64,000 nt of DNA from Acidobacteriota bacterium. GTDB taxonomy: Bacteria; Acidobacteriota; Vicinamibacteria; Vicinamibacterales; CAVVIG01. This document shows, in pieces, positions 52,834 through 61,817 of the stretch (position 1 is its first letter; the number at the start of each line of letters is the position of its first letter). Location of the stretch: contig QHWB01000042.1 of assembly GCA_003222395.1 (NCBI GenBank), forward strand, positions 1-64,000, read 5' to 3'. A program made the translations under genes and the position numbers. The notes below the pieces were generated by a model. That model had not been told where the DNA came from, did not search any database, and was given only the letters and a program-made list of their open reading frames with translations.

Positions 52834-53475
52834 CTAGGCGAACGTTCTGACTATCCCCGCCGCCTCACCGCGCATGCGGTTCAGGCGTGCGCGTTCGGCA
52901 ATGACGATTCCCCTGAGTCGATCGACGGCCGCCGTGAGCTCGTCGTTCACGACCACGTAGTCGTATTCGACGAACGACGCCACCTCGTCGCGCGCCATGC
53001 GCAGGCGGCGCTGGATGTCGGCCTCGCTGTCCTTGCTGCGTCCGCGGAGCCGCTGCTCGAGCACGTCGAACGACGGCGGCATGACGAAGATGGCGGTGGT
53101 TTCGATGCCGCGCTGCCGCACCTTCCGCGCGCCCTGCACGTCGATGACGAGAACGACATCCTGCCCCGCGTCGAGCAGCGTCTCGGTGTCGGTCGCGCAC
53201 GTCCCGTAGAGGTTGCCGAAGACGTCCGCCCACTCGAGGAATTGACTGGCCGCGATCATCGCCTCGAAGTGCGGGCGGCTCACGAAATTATAGTCCACCC
53301 CGTCGGTTTCGCCCTCGCGCGCCGCACGCGACGTATAGGAGCGTGACATTTTGAGACGCGGCGACTGTTCGACGAGCCGCTCGACGAGCGTGGTCTTTCC
53401 CGCGCCCGACGGCGCCGAGACGATGAAGAGCAGGCCGCGTCGCTGCCCTGAACCTGCCGAAGGGCTACTCGACAT
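52834..53475 (-). CDS. gmk: Guanylate kinase
   Basis: A 213-residue enzyme that phosphorylates GMP to GDP. Walker A is SAPSGAGKTTLVERL, followed by SRSYTSRAAREGETDGVDYN (GMP-binding loop with S, R and Y), LEWADVFGNLYGT, and VVLVIDVQGARKVRQ. The N-terminus has an additional SSPSAGSGQRR stretch encoded by a dispersed repeat (53444-53465). The ORF overlaps the end of yicC by 11 bases. Gene order yicC-gmk-rpoZ is conserved in many bacteria. Confidence 0.95.
   Translation of the reverse strand: MSSSPSAGSGQRRGLLFIVSAPSGAGKTTLVERLVEQSPRLKMSRSYTSRAAREGETDGVDYNFVSRPHFEAMIAASQFLEWADVFGNLYGTCATDTETLLDAGQDVVLVIDVQGARKVRQRGIETTAIFVMPPSFDVLEQRLRGRSKDSEADIQRRLRMARDEVASFVEYDYVVVNDELTAAVDRLRGIVIAERARLNRMRGEAAGIVRTFA
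53444..53465. repeat. Palindromic CCCTGAACCTGCCGAAGGG-type repeat in the gmk start
   Basis: The plus strand reads gccctgaacctgccgaaggg. Similar imperfect palindromes (gccctgagcctgtcgaaggg types) are known as dispersed repeats in several bacterial phyla. Here the sequence spans the gmk N-terminal codons and ends at the yicC stop. Confidence 0.6.
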
Positions 53476-54358
53476 TCTGGACCTGCTCCCGCATCTTCTC
53501 GAGCTCCGCTTTGCCCGCGATGATCAGCTCCGATACGCGCAGGCCGTCGGCTTTGGAGCCCATCGTGTTCACCTCGCGGTTCATCTCCTGCAGCAGGAAA
53601 TCGAGCTTGCGGCCGCACGGCTCCGCGCTGTCGGCGAGCGTCACCCAATGCGAGACGTGCGCGCGGAACCGAGCGACCTCTTCGCTGATGTCGGACCGCG
53701 CGGCCATCCGGACGATTTCCTGCGCGACGGCCGCTTCGTCGGCCTGCAGCTCGGCCCGCAGCTCGCGCACGCGCTCGCGCAACCGCTCCTCCATCGCGGC
53801 GCGCCCCTGGTCGGCGGCCACCGCGATGCGCTCGACGAGATCCGCCACGAGCATCCGCCGCTGGTCGAGATCGGCGCGGAGATGATCGCCTTCTCGGGCT
53901 CGCATGGTGTCGAGGTCGCGCAGCGCCCCGTCGATGGCTTCGCGCGCCTGCGACGCGACCGCCTGCTGCGTCACCTCGTCCTCGCTCGTCTGCCGATCGC
54001 GAATCGTGATCGCCTGCGGTATCCGCAGCAGATCGCCGGGCGTCAGCGCGCCGTTCACCAGCCCGCGCGCGCGCGCCTGCTCGAGCGCCGCTTCGAGCGC
54101 CCGACCGAAGTCGTCGTTGAACTCGACCTCGACGCCGGGCGTCTGCCGCAGCTGCAGCGAGATGCTCAGCTCCACGCGCCCGCGCGCCACGTGTCGGCTG
54201 ACCAGCGCGCGGATGTCCGATTCGAGCGCCGCGAGCGACTGCGGGACTCGCAGTTGCAGATCCAGGTACCGGTGGTTGAGCGCCCGGATCGTCACGGTGA
54301 CGGTGGCGCGCTCGTCCTCGCGCGCGATCGACGCAAAGCCGGTCATCGACTTGATCAT
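53465..54358 (-). CDS. yicC: YicC/YloC-family endoribonuclease
   Basis: A 297-residue protein with the family start MIKSMTGFASIAREDERATV, RALNHRYLDLQLRVPQSLAA and HVARGRVELSISLQL, and the C-terminal half EPCGRKLDFLLQEMNREVNT and MGSKADGLRVSELIIAGKAE. Members are hexameric or toroidal ribonucleases implicated in RNA turnover and stationary-phase fitness. The ATG overlaps the ABC exporter stop (ATGA). It directly precedes gmk as usual. Confidence 0.92.
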   Translation of the reverse strand: MIKSMTGFASIAREDERATVTVTIRALNHRYLDLQLRVPQSLAALESDIRALVSRHVARGRVELSISLQLRQTPGVEVEFNDDFGRALEAALEQARARGLVNGALTPGDLLRIPQAITIRDRQTSEDEVTQQAVASQAREAIDGALRDLDTMRAREGDHLRADLDQRRMLVADLVERIAVAADQGRAAMEERLRERVRELRAELQADEAAVAQEIVRMAARSDISEEVARFRAHVSHWVTLADSAEPCGRKLDFLLQEMNREVNTMGSKADGLRVSELIIAGKAELEKMREQVQNVE

Positions 54359-56136
54359 GAGTCAACGGCCACGACGCGGCGGTCGGCCTTTCGTCCCTCG
54401 AGCAGCTGCAGCTGATACAGCGTCGCGTACGTGCCGTCGGCTTGCGCGAGGAGCTCGTCGTGCCGGCCGATTTCGACGACGCGGCCGCGCTCGAGCACGA
54501 CGATCGCGTCGGCGCGGCGGATCGTCGACAGCCGGTGGGCGATGACGAACGACGTGCGGTTCAGCATCAGGTTCGCCAGCGCCTCCTGGACCAGCAGCTC
54601 CGATTCGGTGTCGAGCGCGGAGGTCGCCTCGTCGAGCACCAGAATCGGCGCGTTCTTGAGCAGCGCGCGCGCAATCGCGAGCCGCTGGCGCTGGCCGCCC
54701 GACAGCCGCTGCCCGCGCTCGCCGATCATCGTCTGATAGCCCTGCGGAAGCGCCGCGATGAAATCGTGCGCGTTCGCCGCGCGCGCCGCCGCTTCGATCT
54801 CGTCGAGCGTGGCCCGCGACGTGCCGTACGCGATGTTGCTCGCCACCGACTCGTCGAACAGCACCGTGTCCTGCGTGACGATGCCGACCTGCCCGCGCAG
54901 CGATCGCAGCGTCACCTGACGAATGTCGAGCCCGTCGATGTAAATCGCCCCCGACGTGACGTCGTAGAACCGCGGCAGCAGGTTGACGAGCGTCGTCTTG
55001 CCGGCGCCGCTGCGGCCGACGATGGCGATCATCTGGCCGGCGTGGACGGTGAACGACACGTTGCGCAGAATCCGCGCGGCGTTGTCGTCGTACCTGAAGC
55101 CGACGTCGCGGAATTCGATGGCGTCGCCGAACGGCGCGAGCGTGACCGCGTTCGGCTGCTCGATGACTTCCGTGTGCGCGTCGAGCAGCTCGAAGATGCG
55201 TTCGGCCGCCGCAACCGCCTGCTGGATGTTCGCGTTCACGCGACTCAGCTTCTTCGCCGGACCGTACATCAGCAGCAGCGTGCCGATGAAGAGCCCGAAC
55301 GCGCCGGGCGTCAGACGGCCGAGCGCAATCTGCCGGCTGCCGTACCAGATGGCGACAGCCATGCCGATGCCGCCGATCAGCTCCATGAGCGGCGGCAGCG
55401 TCGAGAGCGCCGCCGTCACTTTCATGTTCGTCCGGAACAGGTGGTAGCCGGCGCGACTGAACTTCGACGCCTCGACGTCCTCCGTGCCGAATGCCTTCAC
55501 GATGCGATGACCGGTGAACGCTTCGGCGCCCAGATGCGACAACGTCTCGAGCGCTTCCTGACTCCGCCTCGTCGTCCGCCGCACGCGCTGACCGAGACGG
55601 ATCAACGGATACACGATGAGCGGGGCGCTGGTCAGGCAGACGATGGTCAGCCGCGCGTCGTAATACAGCAGCAGCGCGGCGTATCCGGCCAACGCGAGCG
55701 TCTCCCTCGCGAGGTCGCCCGCGGTTTCCGAAACGACCTGCTGGACCTGGCCGACGTCGTTGTTGATCCGCGACAGCAGCCTGCCGGTGGCGCCATGCGA
55801 GAAGAATCCGGCCGACTGGCCGAGGATGTGACGAAACAACGCGCTGCGCAGATCGGTGACGACCCGCTGGCCGACGTCGGCCATCAGGTAAGACGACACG
55901 TACGAACCGATGCCCTTCAGCAGGAACAAGCCGATGATCATCCACGCCGTGAACATCACGTACTGCTGCTCGGGCAGCACCTTGTCGATGATCAGCTTGA
56001 TGAGAGCGGGCAGGCCGGCCGATCCGACGGCGTAGACGAGCATCCCGCCGAAGGCCCAGACGAGGCGGCCGCGATAGGGCCGCGAGTACGCGAAGAGCCG
56101 ATGGAGCGGCCGGGTGTTACTTATCGCCATATCCAT
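54355..56136 (-). CDS. MsbA-like lipid/drug ABC exporter (fused membrane and ATPase domains)
   Basis: A 593-residue half transporter from ATG 56136 (MDMAISNTRPLHRLFAYSRP; ATG 56130 is also possible). Six membrane helices (for example LVWAFGGMLVYAVGSAGLPA, MFTAWMIIGLFLLKGIGSYV) are followed by an ATPase domain: Walker A GRSGAGKTTLV, Q-loop IVTQDTVLFDESV, signature LSGGQRQRL, Walker B ILVLDEATSALD, and H-loop IAHRL. It most resembles MsbA, the lipid A/phospholipid flippase, and would work as a dimer. Its start overlaps the galE end by 20 bases. The context among sugar-nucleotide genes fits envelope-lipid export, but a drug exporter cannot be excluded. Confidence 0.88.
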   Translation of the reverse strand: MDMAISNTRPLHRLFAYSRPYRGRLVWAFGGMLVYAVGSAGLPALIKLIIDKVLPEQQYVMFTAWMIIGLFLLKGIGSYVSSYLMADVGQRVVTDLRSALFRHILGQSAGFFSHGATGRLLSRINNDVGQVQQVVSETAGDLARETLALAGYAALLLYYDARLTIVCLTSAPLIVYPLIRLGQRVRRTTRRSQEALETLSHLGAEAFTGHRIVKAFGTEDVEASKFSRAGYHLFRTNMKVTAALSTLPPLMELIGGIGMAVAIWYGSRQIALGRLTPGAFGLFIGTLLLMYGPAKKLSRVNANIQQAVAAAERIFELLDAHTEVIEQPNAVTLAPFGDAIEFRDVGFRYDDNAARILRNVSFTVHAGQMIAIVGRSGAGKTTLVNLLPRFYDVTSGAIYIDGLDIRQVTLRSLRGQVGIVTQDTVLFDESVASNIAYGTSRATLDEIEAAARAANAHDFIAALPQGYQTMIGERGQRLSGGQRQRLAIARALLKNAPILVLDEATSALDTESELLVQEALANLMLNRTSFVIAHRLSTIRRADAIVVLERGRVVEIGRHDELLAQADGTYATLYQLQLLEGRKADRRVVAVDS

Positions 56137-57160
56137 GCGGATGCGTACGGTGCCACTCCCATGCGGTGCGGACGATCGTCTCGAGATCGGCATAGCGCGG
56201 CGTCCAGTGAAGCTCGCTCTGCGCCTTGTGCGGCGCCGCGTATAACACCGCCGCGTCGCCCGGACGCCGCGGCGCCAGCGTCCACGGTACGCGACGGCCG
56301 GTCACCCGTTCCACGCTTGCGATGACCTCGCGCACCGAATGGGGATGTCCGGTGCCGAGATTGTAGGCGCCCGATTTGCCGGTCTCGATGATCGCTTCGA
56401 GCGCCGCGAGGTGCGCGGCGGCGAGATCGGACACGTGGATGTAATCGCGGAGGCACGTGCCGTCGGGCGTCGGGTAGTCGTCGCCGAAGACCTGCAGTCC
56501 GGCCCCGCCGGTCGCGGCATCGATCGTCCGTGGAATGACGTGGATCTCCGGCGAGTGATCTTCGCCGACTTCACCATCCGGATCGGCGCCGGCGGCGTTG
56601 AAATAGCGCAACGCCACGAAGCGGATGCCGTAGGCGCGCTCGTAATGCGGCAGCGCGCGCTCGACCGCGAGCTTGGTCTCGCCGTAGCTGTTGATCGGCT
56701 TCTGCGGGTGGGTTTCGGCAATCGGTGTCTCGATCGGCTCGCCGTAGGTCGCACAGGTCGACGAGAAGACGAAGTGTTTCACCGATTCGGCCGCCATCGC
56801 CTCGAGTACGCTCAGCGCTCCGACGACGTTGTTGCGATAGTAGCGCGCCGGCTCGCGTACCGATTCGCCGACGTCGAGAAAGGCCGCGAAATGCATGACC
56901 GCGACGATCTCGTGGCTGCGCAGCGCGTGGCGCACCCGGTCGACATCCGCGATGTCGCCTTCGACCAGCTCGCCGTACTTCACCGCCGCGCGATGGCCGG
57001 CCGCGAGGTTGTCGTACACGACGACGCGGTACTCGGACCGGTGCAGCGCCTTGGCCGCATGACTGCCGATGTACCCCGCGCCGCCGGTGACGAGAACGGC
57101 GCGTCGGGCGGGGTCCCCACCGCGCGGACTCTGCGCGGCGGGGTGCGATCTAGCGCCCAA
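56117..57160 (-). CDS. galE: UDP-glucose 4-epimerase
   Basis: A 347-residue SDR-type epimerase interconverting UDP-glucose and UDP-galactose. The NAD site is VLVTGGAGYIGSHAAKAL and the catalytic pair is S/T plus YxxxK (SSTCATYGEP, INSYGETKLAVE). It also shows RYFNAAGADPDGEVGE and the substrate region GDDYPTPDGTCLRDYIHVSD. The predicted TTG start overlaps the ugd stop by 11 bases and adds about 20 residues before the Rossmann fold, so the start is uncertain. It supplies galactosyl donors for the glycosyltransferases to the right. Confidence 0.93.
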   Translation of the reverse strand: MGARSHPAAQSPRGGDPARRAVLVTGGAGYIGSHAAKALHRSEYRVVVYDNLAAGHRAAVKYGELVEGDIADVDRVRHALRSHEIVAVMHFAAFLDVGESVREPARYYRNNVVGALSVLEAMAAESVKHFVFSSTCATYGEPIETPIAETHPQKPINSYGETKLAVERALPHYERAYGIRFVALRYFNAAGADPDGEVGEDHSPEIHVIPRTIDAATGGAGLQVFGDDYPTPDGTCLRDYIHVSDLAAAHLAALEAIIETGKSGAYNLGTGHPHSVREVIASVERVTGRRVPWTLAPRRPGDAAVLYAAPHKAQSELHWTPRYADLETIVRTAWEWHRTHPHGYGDK

Positions 57161-58451
57161 TGGAGAAATAGGTGAAGCCGAGCGCGCGCATGTGCTCGGG
57201 CGAGTAGATGTTCCGGCCGTCGAATACGACCGGCGACTTCAGGAGCGACCGCATCTTCTCGAAGTCGGGTTCCCGGAACTCGTTCCACTCGGTCACGATC
57301 GCGAGCGCATCGGCGCCCGCGAGCGCGTCGTAGCTTCGCTCGCAGAGCGCGATGCGGCCGTCGAAGAGCCGCCGCGCGACGGCCACGGCCGCCGGATCGT
57401 ACGCGCGCACCGCGGCGCCGCCCGCGAGCAGCCGCTCGATGATCGGAATCGCCGGCGCTTCGCGCATGTCGTCGGTCCGCGGCTTGAACGCGAGCCCCCA
57501 CAACGCAATGGTCTTCCCTTTCAGCTGCTTGAAATGCACCTCCATCTTGGCGACCAGGCGTTCCTTTTGTGCCTCATTCACCGCCTCGACCGACTTCAGG
57601 ATCTTGAAGTCGTACCCGTGATCCTGCGCCGACTTGGCGAGCGCCTTCACGTCCTTGGGAAAGCAGCTGCCGCCGTAGCCGACGCCAGGAAACAGAAACG
57701 ACGCTCCGATGCGCCGGTCCGCACCCATTGCCTTGCGAACCTGATCGACGTCGGCGCCGACGAGCTCGCACACGTTGGCGACTTCGTTCATGAACGAGAT
57801 ACGAGTCGCGAGGATCGCGTTCGCGGCGTACTTGCAGAGCTCCGCGCTCGCCGTGTCCATCATCATGATCGGCGCGCCGGTGCGCGTGAACGGCGCCCAC
57901 AGCTCGCGCATGACCGCGGCCGCGCGCTCGTCGCCGGGCTCGATGCCGACGACGACGCGATCCGGCTTCATCGAGTCCTCGACCGCCGCGCCCTGTTTCA
58001 GGAACTCCGGATTGCTGACGACGCTGAACGCCTGCTTCGTCTCGCGGGCGACTGCCTGGCGCACCTTCGTCGCCGTACCGACCGGCACCGTGCTCTTGTC
58101 GACGATCACGGTGTATTTGTTGATCGCCCGTCCGATGTCGCGTGCGACGTCGATCACGTGACGCAGATCGGCCGAACCATCTTCTCCCTGCGGCGTCCCG
58201 ACCGCGATGAACACGATCTGCGACGCGCGCACCGCGCTCGCGAGATCGGTCGTGAACGTCAGCCGCTCTTCGCGATCGTTCCGGCGCACGAGCTCCTCGA
58301 GCCCCGGCTCGTAGATCGGCATGCGGCCGTCCTCGAGCATCCGGACCTTGGCCTCATCCTTGTCCACGCAGGCCACGTTGTTGCCGTTCTCGGCGAGACA
58401 CGCCCCCAGCACGAGTCCCACATACCCTGTCCCCACGACGGCGATCTTCAT
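57150..58451 (-). CDS. ugd: UDP-glucose 6-dehydrogenase
   Basis: A 433-residue dehydrogenase that makes UDP-glucuronate from UDP-glucose. It starts with the NAD motif MKIAVVGTGYVGLVLGACLA. The catalytic cysteine lies in FPGVGYGGSCFPKDVKALAK. The remaining family signatures are VDKSTVPVGTATKVRQAV and EFLKQGAAVEDSMKPDRVVV. It is first in the ugd-galE-ABC-yicC-gmk-rpoZ-coaBC-udg-priA series. About 200 bases without genes lie upstream, between it and the divergent glycosyltransferase at 58650. Confidence 0.95.
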   Translation of the reverse strand: MKIAVVGTGYVGLVLGACLAENGNNVACVDKDEAKVRMLEDGRMPIYEPGLEELVRRNDREERLTFTTDLASAVRASQIVFIAVGTPQGEDGSADLRHVIDVARDIGRAINKYTVIVDKSTVPVGTATKVRQAVARETKQAFSVVSNPEFLKQGAAVEDSMKPDRVVVGIEPGDERAAAVMRELWAPFTRTGAPIMMMDTASAELCKYAANAILATRISFMNEVANVCELVGADVDQVRKAMGADRRIGASFLFPGVGYGGSCFPKDVKALAKSAQDHGYDFKILKSVEAVNEAQKERLVAKMEVHFKQLKGKTIALWGLAFKPRTDDMREAPAIPIIERLLAGGAAVRAYDPAAVAVARRLFDGRIALCERSYDALAGADALAIVTEWNEFREPDFEKMRSLLKSPVVFDGRNIYSPEHMRALGFTYFSIGR

Positions 58452-58649
58452 CGTTTCCTTTGTGTACCGGTCCCGCGCCCGCGCCGCGTGTCTCGCGCGG
58501 CTGCGCTCGCAGGCGTCTAGAGCCGGACATCACGGATCTCGAAAGAGTACCACAACAACATGCTGATACCGAACGACTTAGACAATCGCCGGACCGCGTG
58601 TACCCGACGCGCGCCAGGTCGGCGCCGCTGCGTATGGTAACGTCCGGCC

Positions 58650-59822
58650 GTGCGCGTGCTGATGGACTATCGCGCCGCGCTGCGCGAGCGGAGCGGCGTC
58701 GGCGAGTACACGCATCAGCTCGCGCGAGCGCTGATCGCGGCCTGTCCGCGAAATGGATCGGATCGACCGCTCGACCTGACTGTCTTTTCCAGCTCGTGGA
58801 AGGACCGGTTCTTTCCGAGCGCGGAACTGGCCGGCGCGACGGCAATCGATCGGCGCGTGCCGGTCAGCCTGCTCAACTTCGCATGGCATCGTTTGAACTG
58901 GCCGCCCGCGGAAGCGCTGACCGGACGCACGTTCGACGTGACGCATTCGCTTCATCCGCTGCTGCTGCCGTCGAAAATGGCGGCGCGGGTCGTGACGATT
59001 CACGATTTGAATTTCCTCGCACACCCCGAAGGGACGCGGGCAGAAGTGCGGCGCGATTACCCGTCGCTCGCGCGCGATCACGCGCGACGCGCCGACGCGA
59101 TCGTGACGGTTTCGGAGTTCACGGCGCGCGAGATCGTCGAGAAGCTCGGCGTTCCGCGCTCGCGAATCTCTGTCTGCCTCCCCGGCGCGCCGGACTGGGC
59201 GCCGCGATCGAAAGCGCCGAGCACCGGATACGTTCTGTTTCTCGGCACCCTGGAGCCGCGCAAGAACGTTGGCGGACTGTTGGATGCGTGGGAGCGTCTC
59301 GTCGCGCGAGGGTTCGAGCCGACCGACGGTCCCGTAGCGCGGGTTTTTCAGGCGAGCGTGCCCGATCTCGTCCTTGCCGGGAAAGCCACCGAAGAATCGC
59401 GATCGTGGCTCGCGCGGCTCGAACGGCCGCCGCTGCAGGGCCGGGTCCGCCATGTCGGATACGTGCACCCGGAGAACCGCCGCGAGCTGTACGAAGGCGC
59501 GCGCCTTCTGGTGCAGCCATCGCTCGAAGAAGGTTTCGGCATGCCGGTGCTCGAAGCGATGACCGCGGGCGTGCCTGTCGTCGCGGCCGATCGCGGAGCG
59601 CTGCCGGAAGTGCTCGGAGATGCGGGGCTGCTCGTCGATCCGAACCGGCCCGATCGGATCGCCGACGCGATCGTACAGATGCTGAACGACGATGCCTTTG
59701 CCGCCGCCTGCATCAGCCGGGGCCTCGCGAGATCGCGAGAGTTCCGGTGGGATCGGACGGCCCGCGGAGTGTACACCGCGTACATGAAGGCCATCGAGAA
59801 TCGCCGATGCGCATCGGCGTAG
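58650..59822 (+). CDS. GT4-type glycosyltransferase
   Basis: A 390-residue GT-B enzyme with a GTG start. The N-terminal domain begins RVLMDYRAALRERSGVGEYT, then VVTIHDLNFLAHPEGTRAEV. The C-terminal donor domain has GYVLFLGTLEPRKNVGGLL, GYVHPENRRELYEGARLLVQ, and the EX7E-like motif PSLEEGFGMPVLEAMTAGVP. It transfers a sugar from a nucleotide donor to a lipid-linked or surface glycan; donor and acceptor are not known. It overlaps the next glycosyltransferase by 16 bases, so the two are co-translated. A divergent minus-strand ORF over it is a shadow. Confidence 0.9.
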   Translation: MRVLMDYRAALRERSGVGEYTHQLARALIAACPRNGSDRPLDLTVFSSSWKDRFFPSAELAGATAIDRRVPVSLLNFAWHRLNWPPAEALTGRTFDVTHSLHPLLLPSKMAARVVTIHDLNFLAHPEGTRAEVRRDYPSLARDHARRADAIVTVSEFTAREIVEKLGVPRSRISVCLPGAPDWAPRSKAPSTGYVLFLGTLEPRKNVGGLLDAWERLVARGFEPTDGPVARVFQASVPDLVLAGKATEESRSWLARLERPPLQGRVRHVGYVHPENRRELYEGARLLVQPSLEEGFGMPVLEAMTAGVPVVAADRGALPEVLGDAGLLVDPNRPDRIADAIVQMLNDDAFAAACISRGLARSREFRWDRTARGVYTAYMKAIENRRCASA

Positions 59823-60901
59823 ACGCACGCGAGCTGTGCGGCCACTCGACGGGCGTCGGACGGTATCTCGCCGGCCTGCTGAGACAATGGTCAATCGACG
59901 ATCGCGCACGCCGCCACGAGTTCGTACTTTACGCACCCGAAGCCGTCCCGCTGAACCTCGACGCGCGCCGCTTCGCGACCCGCGTCGTCGCCGGCTCGCC
60001 GGGAACGTGGTGGGAACAGGTCCGGATGCCGGCCGTCGCAGCGGACGATCACCTCGATGTGTGGTTCGCGCCCGGGTACACGGCCCCGCTTCGCCTGCGT
60101 GTGCCGACGGTCGTCGCCATCCACGATCTCTCGTTCGCTGCGCACCCCGAATGGTTCGGCGTCCGCGAGGGGATGAGGCGACGCTGGCTGACCCGCCAAT
60201 CGGCTTCGCGTGCGAGCGCCATCATCACGATTTCTGAATTCTCGAAGCGAGAACTGATGGAGCGCCTCGACGTCGCGGAGGAACGAATCTTCGTCATTCC
60301 GCCTGGAATCGGGTCCAGGGCCTGTGCCACATCTAGAGTCCCCGGACCTCGAGTGTTGTTCGTCGGATCGGTCTTCAATCGGCGCCACGTTCCGGATCTG
60401 ATTCGGGCCTTCGCCCCCGTCGCGCGGGCCCATTCAGATGCGTCGCTCGACATCGTCGGAGACAACCGCACGTATCCACGGCAGGATCTGCGCGTGACGA
60501 TCGCGGCCGAGGGTCTGCTGGCTCAGGTTCGGTGGCACGAGTACGTCAGCGATGATCAGCTCCGGGAACTGTACGCACACGCACGAGCGTTCGCGTTCCT
60601 GTCGGAGTACGAAGGACTCGGGCTGACGCCGCTCGAAGCGCTGGCCGCCGGCGTGCCGCCGCTTCTGCTCGACACCGCCGTCGCCCGCGAAGGCTGCGGC
60701 GACGCCGCGCTCTACGTGCCACTCGGCGACCTGCCGCGCACGACGCGCGCGCTGGAACTGCTGCTGTTCGATGAGGTCACGCGCGCACGAATCCTCGACG
60801 CTGGATCCGGCGTGCTGGAAAGATACAACTGGTCCAGAGCTGCCACGAAAACTCTGTCGGTCATCGAACGGAATGCTCTCCATCATCATCGTGTCGTATA
60901 A
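59807..60901 (+). CDS. GT4-type glycosyltransferase, second in cluster
   Basis: A 364-residue GT-B enzyme from ATG 59807, starting MRIGVDARELCGHSTGVGRY. It has the same family layout as its neighbour: TVVAIHDLSFAAHPEWFGVR, RVLFVGSVFNRRHVPDLIRA, YVSDDQLRELYAHARAFAFL and SEYEGLGLTPLEALAAGVPP. It overlaps the previous gene by 16 bases and the following GT2 gene by 29. The three therefore form one unit building a short glycan, probably at the cell surface. A much longer ORF in the same frame begins upstream, but it reads antisense over other genes and is rejected. Confidence 0.9.
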   Translation: MRIGVDARELCGHSTGVGRYLAGLLRQWSIDDRARRHEFVLYAPEAVPLNLDARRFATRVVAGSPGTWWEQVRMPAVAADDHLDVWFAPGYTAPLRLRVPTVVAIHDLSFAAHPEWFGVREGMRRRWLTRQSASRASAIITISEFSKRELMERLDVAEERIFVIPPGIGSRACATSRVPGPRVLFVGSVFNRRHVPDLIRAFAPVARAHSDASLDIVGDNRTYPRQDLRVTIAAEGLLAQVRWHEYVSDDQLRELYAHARAFAFLSEYEGLGLTPLEALAAGVPPLLLDTAVAREGCGDAALYVPLGDLPRTTRALELLLFDEVTRARILDAGSGVLERYNWSRAATKTLSVIERNALHHHRVV

Positions 60902-61646
60902 CGCGCGCACCGATCTCGAGCGCTGCCTCGAGTCGCTTCACGCGGCGTCGCCGGCGCTCGCGCACGAAACGATCGTCGTAGACAACCACTCGACCGACGG
61001 CAGCGCTGACGCGGCGCGGCGCTGGACAGGCGTCCGTGTGATCGAAAACGCGACGAACATCGGGTTCGCGGCCGCGAACAACGTCGGCATCCGCGCGAGC
61101 CGCGGAGAACTTCTTCTCCTGCTGAACAGCGACACTGCGGTGCCGGCGGGCGCGATCGATCGATTGACGGCGGCGCTCGACGCGCACGCGGACGTGGCCG
61201 TCATCGGCCCGCGGCTCGTCGATGCGAACGGCCGACCCGAGCTGTCGTTTGGAAAGATGATCACTCCGCTCAACGAGTTGCGGCAGAAACGGCTGGCGCG
61301 AAGCGATGCCGTCCAGCAATTGACGCGACGGCGCCATTATCCCGATTGGGTCAGCGGCGCCTGCCTCCTCGTCCGGCGCGAAGATGCCGAGGCCGTCGGG
61401 CTGCTCGATGAACGTTTTTTCATGTACACGGAGGACGTCGACTTCTGCGCCGCCATCCGCGCGCGCGGACGCCGGATCCTGTTCGAGCCGGCGATCGAAG
61501 TTGTTCATTTCCGAGGCCGGTCGGCCAGCAGCGCTCAGGCGCAGACCGATCACGCGTACCGCCGCAGCCGCATCGCCTTCTACGAAAAGCACCACCCGTC
61601 CTGGGTCCCGCTGCTCAAGCTGTATTTGCGTTTACAGCGTGGGTAA
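60873..61646 (+). CDS. GT2-family glycosyltransferase
   Basis: A 257-residue inverting transferase from ATG 60873 (MLSIIIVSYNARTDLERCLE). It shows the GT-A signature: ETIVVDNHSTDGS, LLLLNSDTAV as DxD-like site, GACLLVRREDAEAVGLLDE, and FFMYTEDVDFCAAIRARGRR (ED motif of the catalytic base). It resembles rhamnosyltransferase-type enzymes, but the sugar cannot be specified. It is the last of the three overlapping transferase genes. A repeat-rich spacer of about 170 bases follows. Confidence 0.9.
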   Translation: MLSIIIVSYNARTDLERCLESLHAASPALAHETIVVDNHSTDGSADAARRWTGVRVIENATNIGFAAANNVGIRASRGELLLLLNSDTAVPAGAIDRLTAALDAHADVAVIGPRLVDANGRPELSFGKMITPLNELRQKRLARSDAVQQLTRRRHYPDWVSGACLLVRREDAEAVGLLDERFFMYTEDVDFCAAIRARGRRILFEPAIEVVHFRGRSASSAQAQTDHAYRRSRIAFYEKHHPSWVPLLKLYLRLQRG

Positions 61647-61817
61647 CGGGCCGCTCGCCTGAAAGGCTCGACGCTATTCGCTCGCCTGAAAGGCTCGCGC
61701 TACTGCCTGGCGATCGCGAATTCACGCACGTATGGCGTCCGGTCGGCTCACAGTAGCGCGAAGGCTTTAGCCGAGCGTCCCATATAGCCATCCTCCTCAT
61801 CGACCGAAGTACAAACG
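61647..61817. repeat. Spacer with direct and inverted repeats
   Basis: cgctcgcctgaaaggctcg occurs at 61652-61670 and 61679-61697. cgcgctactg near 61695 is mirrored by cagtagcgcg about 50 bases further on. These may form a stem-loop that ends the glycosyltransferase transcript. No gene is seen here. Confidence 0.6.

Noticed and set aside
54442-56325. A 627-residue plus-strand ORF opposite the ABC exporter
   Set aside because: Its content mirrors the complementary strand and there is no domain; the minus strand carries Walker A, signature and Walker B motifs in order.
58578-59936. A 452-residue minus-strand ORF over the first glycosyltransferase
   Set aside because: It is the mirror of a clear GT4 gene and has no motif.
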